Notes: generated from the sequence alone by a model not told the origin. 64,000 bases of DNA from Streptomyces sp. TN58 (GCF_001941845.1 NZ_CP018870.1:6052001-6116000); one strand, 5' to 3'; numbered from the stretch's first letter, positions 27,008 to 35,917 are shown. Numbers and translations: made by a program.

Positions 27008-28138
27008 CCGCTCGAAGTCGAACAGCAGCGGTTCCCCGTCGCCGTCCAGCAGGACGTTGCGGTACTGCAGGTCCCCGTGCGTGGGCACGAGCGTAGGCTT
27101 CGGAAGGCCCGCGTAAGCGCCGACGAGGGAGAGCACCAGATCCTCGTCACCGGCGGCCAAGTACGGGCGGGCCCCGTCCAGATGGCGTTTGATCTTGTCC
27201 GCGGCCGTGGAGGCTGCGGCAGGCCGCTCGGGTGCGCTGCGATGAAGGACGCCCACGAGACGGCCCAAGGCCTGCTGGACGCGCGCCTCGTCGGCGGCAC
27301 CGAGGACCAAGCCGTGCAGCGGGTGCCCGGGCAGCGCGGTGACCACGACGGCCCGCACCGCAGTGTCGGCGGCGACGAGACGGGGAGCACGCGCCCCGAG
27401 CGCCGGCACCCATGACCGGTACGCGGTGACCTCCCGGTCATGGAACCGCACCCCGCGGTGCCGCTTGAGGTACCAGGTGCCGCCCCCGGGCCCCGACAGC
27501 CGCCACACCCGGCTGCCGGTGCGCACCCACGACACCTCCGTCGCCTCTACGATCCGGCCGACGGCCTGCTCGGCGAACATCCGCAGCCCGTGCGGCACCT
27601 CCACTCCACAAGCGGGCGGTCCGCTCAGCAGGCGGGTGCTGTCGGGGCCGTCCGGCCGGTGCTCGATGGCGTCGTCCGGCTGTTGGAAGTGCACGGCGGC
27701 GGGCAGACCGGCGCGGTAGGCGTCCAGACCGGCCCGGCAGTACGCCACCATCGGGTCGGGCAGGGCGTCCAGCGGGTACCAGTCCATGCCGTCGCACCGG
27801 TCCGACTCCATGACCCGAGGCCGGCCCGACCAGCGGCGGACCTCGAAGAAGACGCCGATACGGGACCGGGATCCCACCGGTGGGCGGTGGTGGACGGTGA
27901 CCGCCGCGGTCACATCCTCCGCCTGGATGCGCACGCCTGTTTCCTCCCGGGCTTCCCGGATGACGGCCTCGACCATGTCCTCGTCGGGGTCCAGGTGGCC
28001 GGACGGCAGATGCCGCAGGCCCGACGCATACACCGGTCCGGCCCGGCGGGACAGCAGCACCTCCGGTCCGCTCTCGCCGTCACGGCGCAGGATGAGGTGG
28101 ACGTCGACCGGCACCGTCTGCCGGGCCCCGCCGCTCAC
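27008..28138 (-). pseudogene. 5' part of NUDIX-APH fusion kinase, interrupted
   Basis: The first 377 codons of a 459-residue fusion, starting at GTG 28138 (GTGA overlap with the methyltransferase stop). Residues 10-150: NUDIX domain, box GHLDPDEDMVEAVIREAREETG (47-68). Residues about 190-377: APH-fold kinase with THGDLQYRNVLL (catalytic Asp and Mg2+ Asn) and LLFDFER, after which the transposon intervenes. In the present DNA the frame runs 45 codons into the element and ends at 26873. All catalytic residues are before the break, but the C-terminal helices that complete the kinase are lost. The rest is at 21984-22232. Confidence 0.88.
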
Positions 28139-28941
28139 CGCGCTGCCCCGGGGCGGCGGGCGAGCAGCACGGTGAACACGCCGTCCTCGTGCAGGACGCC
28201 GTCCCGCGCGTGCTGGAGCAGGAGCTCCTGAGCCTGGTCCTCGAATCCGGCGTGGTCGGCGAACAGGTCGGGCCGGGCGAAGCTGGTGGACCGCAGGTAA
28301 CCCAGGACCCCGCCGGGCGTCCACGAGCGGGTGAAGGGGATGCGGTGCTCGGCAATCTCGCTGAACGCGGAGTCGGCGAGGTCGTCTTCGTAGCGACGAC
28401 CCGGCTCGCGGTAGGTGCCGATGGTGCCAGCGCGGCGGCCTTCTCCCAGGTGGGACTGGATCAGGACTCTGAGGGCGGTCGTCCACTCGGCCTGGTGCGT
28501 CCAGAGACTCCCGTCACCCATGACCGCGAAGACGGCCTGGGGCGCGGCCATTCGGTCGGCCATGGCCAAAACCGCGGGGCGGTCCATCCAATGGAAGGCC
28601 CGGCAGCAGGTGATCAGATCGGCCCGGTACCCAGGTCGGGCGGGAACGAACTTCTCGGCCGGGCCCGTGTGCACCGTGGCGGTGCGCTCTCCCAGGTGCG
28701 GCCGGAGCTCGTCGAGCGCGGTGTGGAGCATGCCCGGGTCCAAGTCCACAAGGTCCAGGTGGGCTGTGGGAGGCAGGACGGGGAGCATGGAGAGGGCGAC
28801 CTGTCCGGTGCCGGCGCCGAGGTCCAGCAGCGTGGGAGCCTTCGTCCCGTCCAGTTCCCCGGCCAGGAGCTGGACGACCTCCTCGGGCAGCCTTGGCCGG
28901 TAGCGGGCGTAGTGGTAGTCCACCGAGTCGAACAGGGACAC
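28135..28941 (-). CDS. Class I SAM-dependent methyltransferase
   Basis: A 268-residue methyltransferase starting at GTG 28941 with GGAG 5 bases upstream; the longer frame overlaps the GFA gene and is not coding-like. It begins SLFDSVDYHYARYRPRLPEE, as in Methyltransf_11-type proteins, with motif I TLLDLGAGTGQVALSML (residues 37-53) and the acidic LDLVDLDPGML. FHWMD is motif post-II. It methylates a small molecule or metabolite. Its stop overlaps the NUDIX-APH start. Confidence 0.88.
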   Translation of the reverse strand: MSLFDSVDYHYARYRPRLPEEVVQLLAGELDGTKAPTLLDLGAGTGQVALSMLPVLPPTAHLDLVDLDPGMLHTALDELRPHLGERTATVHTGPAEKFVPARPGYRADLITCCRAFHWMDRPAVLAMADRMAAPQAVFAVMGDGSLWTHQAEWTTALRVLIQSHLGEGRRAGTIGTYREPGRRYEDDLADSAFSEIAEHRIPFTRSWTPGGVLGYLRSTSFARPDLFADHAGFEDQAQELLLQHARDGVLHEDGVFTVLLARRPGAAR

Positions 28942-28972
28942 GGGTCTCCGATCTCGTGGTGCGGGCGGGGGC

Positions 28973-29389
28973 TCAGTTGTGGAGGTGGTCGCGGCTGTCG
29001 GGGACCGGGGCCAGCCAGGGCACGGCGTGCTCGCGGTAGCTCTGGTTGATCGGAACCAAGTCGGGCGGGCTACCCAGAGCGGAGAGGGTGATCGCGATGC
29101 TGGTCGACCCATCGTCGAGGGCGCAGACCTGGCTGCCGCAGCTCGGGCAGAACCCTCGCCTGGAGTCCGGCCACGTGTAGTGCCAGGCGGGCTCGCCCCC
29201 GGCGCCGGTCCACCTCAGTCCAGCCAGGGGAAAGGAGACCCAGGACATCAGCGGGCCACCGGACAAGGTCTGGCAGTGCCCGCAGCTGCAGGTGTGCGGG
29301 TAGTCGGGCTCTCCGGTGACCGTGAACTGGACCTTCCTGCACAGGCAGCCGCCGGACCGGGCAGCGCAAGTGCGGGTGGGTGCGGTCAT
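28973..29389 (-). CDS. GFA/CENP-V domain zinc protein
   Basis: A 138-residue glutathione-dependent-formaldehyde-activating (GFA) family protein starting at ATG 29389, coupled by ATGA to the PIMT-like gene. Zinc ligands are visible as CLCRKVQF (residues 15-22), CSCGHCQ (34-40) and FCPSCGSQVC (80-89). The family binds zinc and may form or break S-hydroxymethyl adducts; many members have no proven activity. Confidence 0.88.
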   Translation of the reverse strand: MTAPTRTCAARSGGCLCRKVQFTVTGEPDYPHTCSCGHCQTLSGGPLMSWVSFPLAGLRWTGAGGEPAWHYTWPDSRRGFCPSCGSQVCALDDGSTSIAITLSALGSPPDLVPINQSYREHAVPWLAPVPDSRDHLHN

Positions 29390-30684
29390 GGGGTGGACTC
29401 CTTCGGCGATACGGTGGGTTCGGGGGCTGGCGACGGAACGGTCGCTGCCGGCTGGAGGGCGGCGGGCAGCTGCCAGGACAACTCGGCCGGCCCGCTACCG
29501 GCGCTGACCCACTGGGTTCCGTCCGGTTCGAGGTGCAGTCGGTAGGAGGACGGGGATCCGGCCGCCTGCCATCGGGTGGCGGTGTCCTGGATCTCCGCCC
29601 AGACGTCGCGGGGCCCGCAGACCGTGACCGTCCACGTCCCGGAGCCGTCCGGCCGGGCAGTGACCCAGGACCCGCAGTCGGGGGCCCCGATGACGAGATG
29701 GTCGGCGGCCCAGTTCCGTACGAGTCCGGGGTGCAGGTGGTCCAGGGCCAGCCACAGACCGTGGGCATCATCCGGCGGCGGGCCTGTGTGCGTGGTGCGG
29801 GTGCTGCCCCCGTCCGCGGCCTCGATCCGGCTCCGCAGACCGGGCTTCAGGTACAGCTGGCTCCAGCCGTGGCCCGCCCGGTGCCCGAGCCGTATCGCTT
29901 CCAGACGGGCCCGGACGCGTCCGCTGCCGGTCCTGGTGAGGACCGCCAGGCCCGGCCAGGAAGGCGAGGACGTCGACAAGGTCGCCAGCGCCAGCCCGCT
30001 GGCGGCCAGCTGCTGCGGCCAGGCCTCCGGTACCCGGGTGACCGCATACGAGACGAAGATCCGGTCGTAGTCGGCGCTGGCGGGCCAGCCGTTGTGCCCG
30101 TTCCCCGTCACGGCCGTCGGCCGGTGGCCGAGCAACGCCAGCCGTTCGTGGGCGGCGGCGGTGACGTGCTCGTCCCGGTCCACGGTGACCACCCCGCCAT
30201 CACCTGCGATCAGGCATGCGACGGCCGCGGTCACTCCCGCACCGGTCCCGACGTCCAGGATCCGCTGACCCGGCTGCAGGCCGAGACGCTGCAGGAGCGC
30301 GACGGTCATCCCGGCTGTGCTGGACATCGCCGTCATCGACCCGCCCGACCGCGGGGCCGGCACCCGGCCCAGGATCGGCTCGCCGTCGTGCTGGACCAGC
30401 ACGCTCTCCCCGCCGTACAGCAGTCCGAGCAGTTCCTCCCGGTCCGCGGGCACGGCCCAGTCGAGCAGGTCCCAGCGCGGCGGGGTCTCGTCCGGCCCGC
30501 TGCGCCGCACGTAGGCCTGCGGCATCAGGACCTCGCGCGGCACCGCGAGGAAGGCGTCCCGGACCGGGCCCGCCTGGAGGTGGCCGGCGGCCTCCAGCCC
30601 GGCGACCATCTCCGCCCGCGCGGCTGCCACCTTCTCCTTAAGGGCGACTCCGGCATGGGCGGGCGGTACGAGAGGATCGAGCAC
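29386..30684 (-). CDS. Protein-isoaspartate-methyltransferase-like enzyme
   Basis: A 432-residue PIMT-fold methyltransferase. GTG 30684 is chosen because GGAG lies 8 bases upstream and the reading VLDPLVPPAHAG is then natural. The N-terminal AFLAVPREVLMPQAYV and ILDVGTGAGVTAAVACLIAG (motif I) are typical of PCMT. The last 150 residues (LWLALDHLHPGLVRNWAADH ... TVCGPRDVWAEIQDTATRW) form the extra C-terminal domain seen in actinobacterial peptide-tailoring relatives. It is the second of three PIMT-type domains in the window; substrate could be a peptide. Confidence 0.85.
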   Translation of the reverse strand: MLDPLVPPAHAGVALKEKVAAARAEMVAGLEAAGHLQAGPVRDAFLAVPREVLMPQAYVRRSGPDETPPRWDLLDWAVPADREELLGLLYGGESVLVQHDGEPILGRVPAPRSGGSMTAMSSTAGMTVALLQRLGLQPGQRILDVGTGAGVTAAVACLIAGDGGVVTVDRDEHVTAAAHERLALLGHRPTAVTGNGHNGWPASADYDRIFVSYAVTRVPEAWPQQLAASGLALATLSTSSPSWPGLAVLTRTGSGRVRARLEAIRLGHRAGHGWSQLYLKPGLRSRIEAADGGSTRTTHTGPPPDDAHGLWLALDHLHPGLVRNWAADHLVIGAPDCGSWVTARPDGSGTWTVTVCGPRDVWAEIQDTATRWQAAGSPSSYRLHLEPDGTQWVSAGSGPAELSWQLPAALQPAATVPSPAPEPTVSPKESTP

Positions 30685-30736
30685 GTACGACTCCTTCGGC
30701 AGGGGGCGGGGACTGCGGGCGGGACGCGCGGGGTGG

Positions 30737-32218
30737 TCAGGTCCACCCGAGCTCGGTGTAGGGACGACCGGCTCGGATGCCTTCGATCGCGGCCCGGGTG
30801 TAGGGGACGATCGGCTGCGGAAGGGCGTCGGCGGGCCACCAGCTCCAGGAGACGCAACGGTCCGGCTCCCGGACCTCGGGTGTCCCCGTCCACTGTCGGG
30901 CACGGAAGACGAACCCGATGCGGGGCTGGTCCCCGGGCTTGTCGACCATGTGCACCACGTGGGCGAGCTCGACGTCGCCTGGGTCGATGAGCAGTCCGGC
31001 CTCTTCCTGGGCCTCGCGGACCAGGCAGGCCACGGCGGACTCCTGCTCGCAGTGCCCGGCGAGGAAGTGGTGGGTGCCGCCGGCGTACGCGGAGCCGGGG
31101 TGGCGCAGGCCGAGCAGCACCTGGCCGTCGCGTTCCAGGTAGAGGTGGACGCCGACGATGTGCGGGACGCTGGTGCTGCCCGCCTTCGGCCTGTCCGGCC
31201 CGCTGCCTCCGCCCTGGGGCGCCGTCGTGCTGCGGGCGGCGTGCTGGGCGTGCCTGCGTACGAGGTCCAGGGTGGAGGGGCTCAGCCGCAGGCGCGCCAT
31301 GGTGTCGGGGTGGAACCAGGCTAGCATCACGCCCTCGGTGAGTGGCAGGCCGGTGGGGTCGCCGTTCCACTGGGCGGTGAACACCTGCACGGGCACGGTC
31401 AGCCCGTCAGTGCCGGTGGCGAGTTCGACGGCGAACGGCTCCACGACCCCGGGCTCGAGTCCGGCTTCCTCCCGCAGTTCACGGCGGACGGTGTCTTCGA
31501 GCGAGGTGTCGCCCGGCTCGCGGCCTCCGCCGAGCAGGGCCCAGGCCCCGGGTTCCCAGATGCCGGGGAGGTCATCGCGCAGGTGTAGCAGGTAGCGGCC
31601 GTGCCCGTCGTGGATCAACGCCGAGGCGTTGACCGGCTCGATGCGGCCGTCGAGCCCGGAGGCGCAGAGCTTCGCCCGCAGCTGCGGGGCCGTGACCTGG
31701 TCGAAGGCGACCCACTCCGGGGCGGAGACCTCCTCCGGCTGCACCGTGACCTCGACGTCCCTGTCCACGAGCTGGAAGACGAAGCGGAAGTCCCAGTGCT
31801 GGTGCGGGCCTTCGTTCTTGGCCGGGTTGGCGTCGATGTCGAAGACGTCGATGTCGATGGGCAGGGAACCGTACGAGGCGGTGGCGCACAGGGCGCCGGG
31901 CGGGATGCCGGCTTCCTCGTGGACTTCGCGGAGCGCCGTCTCCAAGAGCGAGCGATCCGCTGTCTCGACGTGGCCTCCTGGTGCGAGCATCAGCCGGAAG
32001 AGGTTGTGGTGGATGAGAAGGACACGGCGGTCGTGGTCGACGACGACCGCGCTGCACGTGATGTGCCCCGGCATGGTCGAGCGGCTCGTGGGCTCGGCGT
32101 CTTCGCCCAACAGCCGCAACAGAGGCGCCAGCAGCGGAATTTCAGCCGGGTGCCGTTCCAGGTAGGCGGTGACGAGATCGCGGATGTGGGAGCGGGAGGG
32201 CGGCACGAGAGGCCTCAC
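30737..32218 (-). CDS. Triple NUDIX-domain protein
   Basis: A 493-residue protein with three consecutive NUDIX domains. Box 1 GGHVETADRSLLETALREVH (81-100, then EEAGI), box 2 GGGREPGDTSLEDTVRRELR (230-249, then EEAGL), box 3 AGHCEQESAVACLVREAQ (387-404, then EEAGL). All three keep RExxEEAG, the metal-binding core; the earlier Glu of the consensus is Asp, Asp and Ser. An N-terminal 50-residue helical region precedes domain 1 (DLVTAYLERHPAEIPLLAPL). GTG 32218 is the start. Three tandem NUDIX domains in one chain is unusual. Function unknown. Confidence 0.88.
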   Translation of the reverse strand: MRPLVPPSRSHIRDLVTAYLERHPAEIPLLAPLLRLLGEDAEPTSRSTMPGHITCSAVVVDHDRRVLLIHHNLFRLMLAPGGHVETADRSLLETALREVHEEAGIPPGALCATASYGSLPIDIDVFDIDANPAKNEGPHQHWDFRFVFQLVDRDVEVTVQPEEVSAPEWVAFDQVTAPQLRAKLCASGLDGRIEPVNASALIHDGHGRYLLHLRDDLPGIWEPGAWALLGGGREPGDTSLEDTVRRELREEAGLEPGVVEPFAVELATGTDGLTVPVQVFTAQWNGDPTGLPLTEGVMLAWFHPDTMARLRLSPSTLDLVRRHAQHAARSTTAPQGGGSGPDRPKAGSTSVPHIVGVHLYLERDGQVLLGLRHPGSAYAGGTHHFLAGHCEQESAVACLVREAQEEAGLLIDPGDVELAHVVHMVDKPGDQPRIGFVFRARQWTGTPEVREPDRCVSWSWWPADALPQPIVPYTRAAIEGIRAGRPYTELGWT

Positions 32219-32254
32219 AGGTTGGTGGGACGGCGGTGGAGGAGTCGGCGGCGC

Positions 32255-33598
32255 TCACGGGTGAGGGCGCGCTCCTGGGGCATCAGCGGGCGGACGTGCA
32301 CCTCGGGCCGGGGCGGAGTCGCCAGGGGGAGGTGCGGGGACGGGCATCGCGGTCAGGCGGCTGACCGGGGAGCGCCAGAGCACGATCACCGGCAGCACCA
32401 GCACCAGCGTCCCGACTGCCAGAGCGGTACGTGCCCCGAACGCAGTGGCCACGGCGCCGCCGGCCAGGGCCGCGAACGGCTTGCTCCCGGAGACCAGCCA
32501 GGTCGACGTCTGCTGCGCCCGCGCCTGCAGGTGGGGCGGGCAGATCTGCTGGCGCACCGACCTCTGGGTGGTCCCAGCCACCGCCGCGGCGGCGAGCTGG
32601 AGCCCGCCCGCCGCGGCGAGGGCAGCCAGCCATACGGGCCCGGGCCGGGCGAACAGCAGGGGCAGGCCCGCCACTGGGCAGGCCGCGAACCCGGCGAGCA
32701 GGGTGGGGCCGGGGCCGAACCGGGCCACGATCCGCGGCGCTGCCAGGGCGCCGGCGAGCGCGCCCGCGCCGGAGACGCCCATCACGATCCCCAGCCCGGT
32801 AGGTCCCGCCTCCAGCGCGGTCAGCAGGTAGTACGCGAACAGCGCGCCCGTCACACCGACGCCCACACCGGTCAGGGTCAGCGCGAACACGAGGTCCCGT
32901 ACCAGTGGAGTCCGCGCGGTGTAGGCCAGGCCCTCCCAGATCTCCCCGGCCAACCTGCGCCTGGGCCTCCCCTCGCCCGCTGCCGGCTGGCCGGGCTCCG
33001 GAATCCGGGATGCGCAGCAGGCGGACACCAGGTACGACAGGGCGTCCAGCCAGAAGGCCTTGGCCGCGCCCACGGCAGCGACGACCGCGGTGCCGACGTA
33101 GGTCCCGGCCGTGTCCGCGGCCCCGAACGCGGCCCCCACCCGGGCGTTGGCCCGGTGCAGCAGGGCGGGTTCGACGAGCTGCGGGACGATCGCGATGGCC
33201 GCCGCCTGGTGCAGCACGGTCACCGCACCCAGGACCAGCGCGACCGCGTACAGCACGGACATCGACAACGCCCCGGCCAGCGCCGCCATCGGAACCACCG
33301 TGACGACGACGGCCCCCGCCAGATCCGTCCCCACCAACAAAACCCGCTTCGCGTACCGGTCGACGATGCCGCCGGCGGGGAGGGCCAGGAGGAAGGTGGG
33401 CAGGTGGGCCAGGGAGGCGAGCAGCGCGGCTTGCCCGGCCGTCGCGTCCAGTTCGAGCACGGCCAGGGTGGGCAAGGCCACCAGGTGCACCGACGTCCCG
33501 ACCAGGCCGGCGGACTCCCCGCCGAGGTACAACCGGAACCCCGGCCCAAGTAGCGGTGCCGTCTTGCGGACGGAAGGCCGGGGGCGGGGTAGCGTCAC
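32255..33598 (-). CDS. MFS transporter
   Basis: A 447-residue membrane protein with about 11-12 predicted helices, starting at GTG 33598 (GTGA overlap with the small ORF before it). Typical features are LGGESAGLVGTSVHLVALP in helix 1, the loop GGIVDRYAKRVLLVGTDLAG after helix 2, and a long central cytoplasmic loop (PGQPAAGEGRPRRRLAGEIW). It resembles MFS_3/enterobactin-exporter-type proteins. Coupled to an ABC exporter, it is probably for export of, or resistance to, the operon's product. Confidence 0.88.
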   Translation of the reverse strand: MTLPRPRPSVRKTAPLLGPGFRLYLGGESAGLVGTSVHLVALPTLAVLELDATAGQAALLASLAHLPTFLLALPAGGIVDRYAKRVLLVGTDLAGAVVVTVVPMAALAGALSMSVLYAVALVLGAVTVLHQAAAIAIVPQLVEPALLHRANARVGAAFGAADTAGTYVGTAVVAAVGAAKAFWLDALSYLVSACCASRIPEPGQPAAGEGRPRRRLAGEIWEGLAYTARTPLVRDLVFALTLTGVGVGVTGALFAYYLLTALEAGPTGLGIVMGVSGAGALAGALAAPRIVARFGPGPTLLAGFAACPVAGLPLLFARPGPVWLAALAAAGGLQLAAAAVAGTTQRSVRQQICPPHLQARAQQTSTWLVSGSKPFAALAGGAVATAFGARTALAVGTLVLVLPVIVLWRSPVSRLTAMPVPAPPPGDSAPARGARPPADAPGARPHP

Positions 33599-33765
33599 CA
33601 CGGGACGGCCTCCGTCAGCAGCCGGCCTGCGGGCAGGGCATCGGGAACGGGGACAGGCGGACGGCACTCGGTCTGCGAGCTGGTCTGCGGTCGGGCCTTG
33701 TCCCGTCCCGACGCCGGGCGGACGTTCACCCCGCTGGCCTGTTCTTGGGGCGCGGCGGCGGTCAT
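33595..33765 (-). CDS. Small coupled ORF between ABC and MFS genes
   Basis: A 56-residue frame beginning ATG 33765, overlapping the ABC transporter stop by ATGA, and ending in a TGA that overlaps the MFS start by GTGA. The first half is polar (EQASGVNVRPASGRDKARPQ), followed by one Cys and a Pro-rich end: TECRPPVPVPDALPAGRLLT, then EAVPW. No domain is recognised. The double coupling argues that it is translated; it may be a peptide substrate, a small regulator or only a linker that passes ribosomes on. Confidence 0.5.
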   Translation of the reverse strand: MTAAAPQEQASGVNVRPASGRDKARPQTSSQTECRPPVPVPDALPAGRLLTEAVPW

Positions 33766-35771
33766 GCGTTGTCCTGGGCGCGCAGAGTGTCGTGCTCGCC
33801 GGCGGACTGGGTGGGGATGACGGCATCGAAGGCAGCGGCTTGGACGAGGTAGGCGTCGCGGAAGTCCCCCGTGCCCGTAGCCGGGTCCATCAGTTCCTCC
33901 CAGGTGCCCGACTCGGCGACCCGGCCGTCCTTCAGGACGTGGATGAGGTCCGCATGGCGTACGGAGTGCAGGCGGTGGGTGATGAGCACGATCGTCTGGC
34001 CGGTGGTCGCGGCCAGGGCCCTGATCTGGTCGAAGACCCGCTGCTCCGCTACTGCGTCCAGGGCGCTGGTGGGCTCGTCCACGATCAGGATCTCGGCCTG
34101 CCGGTATTTGGCCCGCGCGATGCCGATGCGCTGCCACTGACCGCCGGAGATCTGGTGCCCGCCGCGGTAGCCGCGGGCCAGCAGCGTGCCGAGCCCGCGA
34201 GGCAGGTCGGCGAGGACCTCGTCGGCGCTGGAGAAGCCGGAGGCCTCCTCGACCGCGCGATCGTCGATGGCCTGACCGGGCTGGCCGATACCGACGTTCA
34301 CCCGGAACGTGAAGGGCCAGTGGTAGAAGTCCTGTGACATCAGCGCGACGCGGCCGAAGACCTGGTCGCGGTCGGCGGTACGGGCATCGACGTCGTCCCA
34401 CCAGATCGTGCCGCTGCCCTCGTCCGGCAGGTAGAGGCCGGCGAGGAGCCTGACCAGGGTGGACTTGCCGGAGCCGTTTTCGCCCACCAGCGCAATGATC
34501 TTCCCCGTCGGGAACGCCAGGGACACCTCGCGCAGCGTGGGCTCGGGCAGGGTCTGGCCGCTGCCGGGGTACGTGAAGGTGACCTTCTCGAACCGGACCT
34601 CCCGCAGCCGCTCTGGCAGCGGGTCCCCGCCCGTGGGGATGGCCCGGGTCTTCGCCTCTCGGCACAGCCGCTCGAAGTCGGCGACGAACAGGGACTCCTG
34701 GTGGAGTTCGGTGACCTGGAGCACCAGGCTGTCGAGGCTGGCGGCGCCGGTGCGGATGGCCAGTACCGCCGTGCCGGCGACGGCGAGTTCCATCGCTCCG
34801 GCCCAGAGGAGGGCACCCAGGGCGCCGTACGTGAGGAGGGTGGCGAGACCACCAGCGCCGTCGGCGGCGAGCCCGATCCGGGCAGCGCGGCGGGCCAGCC
34901 GGGTCTGCTCGCGTTCGCTGGTCTCGGCCATCGTGCGGAAGTGCCCGAGCAGGAACGGGCCGACGCCGTGGACGCGGACCTCGGCCGCCGCTTCCTTCTG
35001 GGTCAGCAGCTGGCCGAGCAGGTGCCCGGCGCGGGCGTGCTGGACGAAGGCGTGGAAGGAGATGTACCGCTGGCGGGAGATCATCAGCGAACTCCACGCA
35101 CTCGGCAGCGTCATCAGGACCAGGAGCGGCAACAGCACCGGGTGCAGGACGGTGAGGACGCCAGCCGCTGCGATCAGCGACACCGCGGAGTTCAGGGTAT
35201 TGGTGCAGTACCGGATCATCCGCCGGGCCGAGTCGGCGCCGTACCGGGCCGCGTCCAGCAGCCGGTGGAACTCGTCGTCCTCGATCGCCGACAGCTCCGT
35301 GCGGTACACCAACCCGAGGTACTGCTCGGTGGCGACTCGCTGCACCTTCGGCTCCAGCGCCCCTGTGGCAGCCGTCGAGGCCGAACGCAGGAGTGACCCG
35401 AGGAACGCCGTGACGGCCACGACCGTGAGCGCGGGCAGCGCCTGAACCAGACGCTCGTTGGTGCTGCCCGCCGCGAGGACGTGGCCGAGCACGCTGTTCA
35501 CCGCGACCAGGCCGACCGCCTGCGCGACGCCCCGCCCGGCCTCGGAGACCAGGACCACCCGCAGGGCCCGCGCGTCGGCGAGGTGGGCGAGCCGCAGGCC
35601 GGTCCCCGCCAGACGGGGGAGTTGACGAGCCATCGTCCAGAGCCCGAGCTTGAGCCAGGCGCCCTCGTGCTGGTCCCACCCGATGTCGTAGGCCAGCTCG
35701 CCGCCGAAGAGGAGCCGCTCGGAGTCCGACACCCCCGCGGCGCCGGAGCCGCTTGCCGAGTCCTTGCTCAC
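33762..35771 (-). CDS. ABC exporter (fused membrane and ATPase domains)
   Basis: A 669-residue half-transporter, starting at GTG 35771 with TGGAGGG upstream. Residues 70-370 hold a diverged type I exporter membrane domain (hydrophobic blocks near 75-100, 112-130, 195-225, 305-340). Residues 390-640 are the ATPase: Walker A VGENGSGKST (429-438), signature ISGGQWQRIGIAR (541-553), Walker B ILIVDEPTSALD (561-572) and switch His in VLITHR. No peptidase C39 domain is present. It is similar to exporters found in RiPP and antibiotic clusters. It lies between two small ORFs. Confidence 0.92.
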   Translation of the reverse strand: MSKDSASGSGAAGVSDSERLLFGGELAYDIGWDQHEGAWLKLGLWTMARQLPRLAGTGLRLAHLADARALRVVLVSEAGRGVAQAVGLVAVNSVLGHVLAAGSTNERLVQALPALTVVAVTAFLGSLLRSASTAATGALEPKVQRVATEQYLGLVYRTELSAIEDDEFHRLLDAARYGADSARRMIRYCTNTLNSAVSLIAAAGVLTVLHPVLLPLLVLMTLPSAWSSLMISRQRYISFHAFVQHARAGHLLGQLLTQKEAAAEVRVHGVGPFLLGHFRTMAETSEREQTRLARRAARIGLAADGAGGLATLLTYGALGALLWAGAMELAVAGTAVLAIRTGAASLDSLVLQVTELHQESLFVADFERLCREAKTRAIPTGGDPLPERLREVRFEKVTFTYPGSGQTLPEPTLREVSLAFPTGKIIALVGENGSGKSTLVRLLAGLYLPDEGSGTIWWDDVDARTADRDQVFGRVALMSQDFYHWPFTFRVNVGIGQPGQAIDDRAVEEASGFSSADEVLADLPRGLGTLLARGYRGGHQISGGQWQRIGIARAKYRQAEILIVDEPTSALDAVAEQRVFDQIRALAATTGQTIVLITHRLHSVRHADLIHVLKDGRVAESGTWEELMDPATGTGDFRDAYLVQAAAFDAVIPTQSAGEHDTLRAQDNA

Positions 35772-35917
35772 GCAGCCCTCCAGGAATTGAATCGTGATCC
35801 GCAGCAGCAGGACGATGAGGCGTCAACACGACCCCCACCCGTGGAGGACAGGCACGGGGCAGGCGCGTGATGTTCGATTAATGGGAGGGTGTCGAGGTGC
35901 TTCGGCTGGAGATTCAC
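35768..35917 (-). CDS. Cys/Ser-rich small peptide, candidate RiPP precursor
   Basis: A 49-residue frame from GTG 35917, with GGAGG 5 bases upstream, to a TGA that overlaps the ABC exporter start (GTGA). The N-terminal half is leader-like (NLQPKHLDTLPLIEHH); the C-terminal half is DASSSCCCGSRFNSW followed by RAA, with three adjacent Cys and many Ser. An in-frame TTA at 35879-35881 would make it bldA-dependent. Against it: third-position GC is about two-thirds, lower than neighbours, and its end contains the RBS of the ABC gene. It may be a precursor peptide, a leader ORF or chance. Confidence 0.45.
   Translation of the reverse strand: MNLQPKHLDTLPLIEHHAPAPCLSSTGGGRVDASSSCCCGSRFNSWRAA

Noticed and set aside
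31601..33553. 650-codon plus-strand ORF
   Set aside because: Shadow of the triple NUDIX and MFS genes on the other strand; Arg/Gly-rich without domains.
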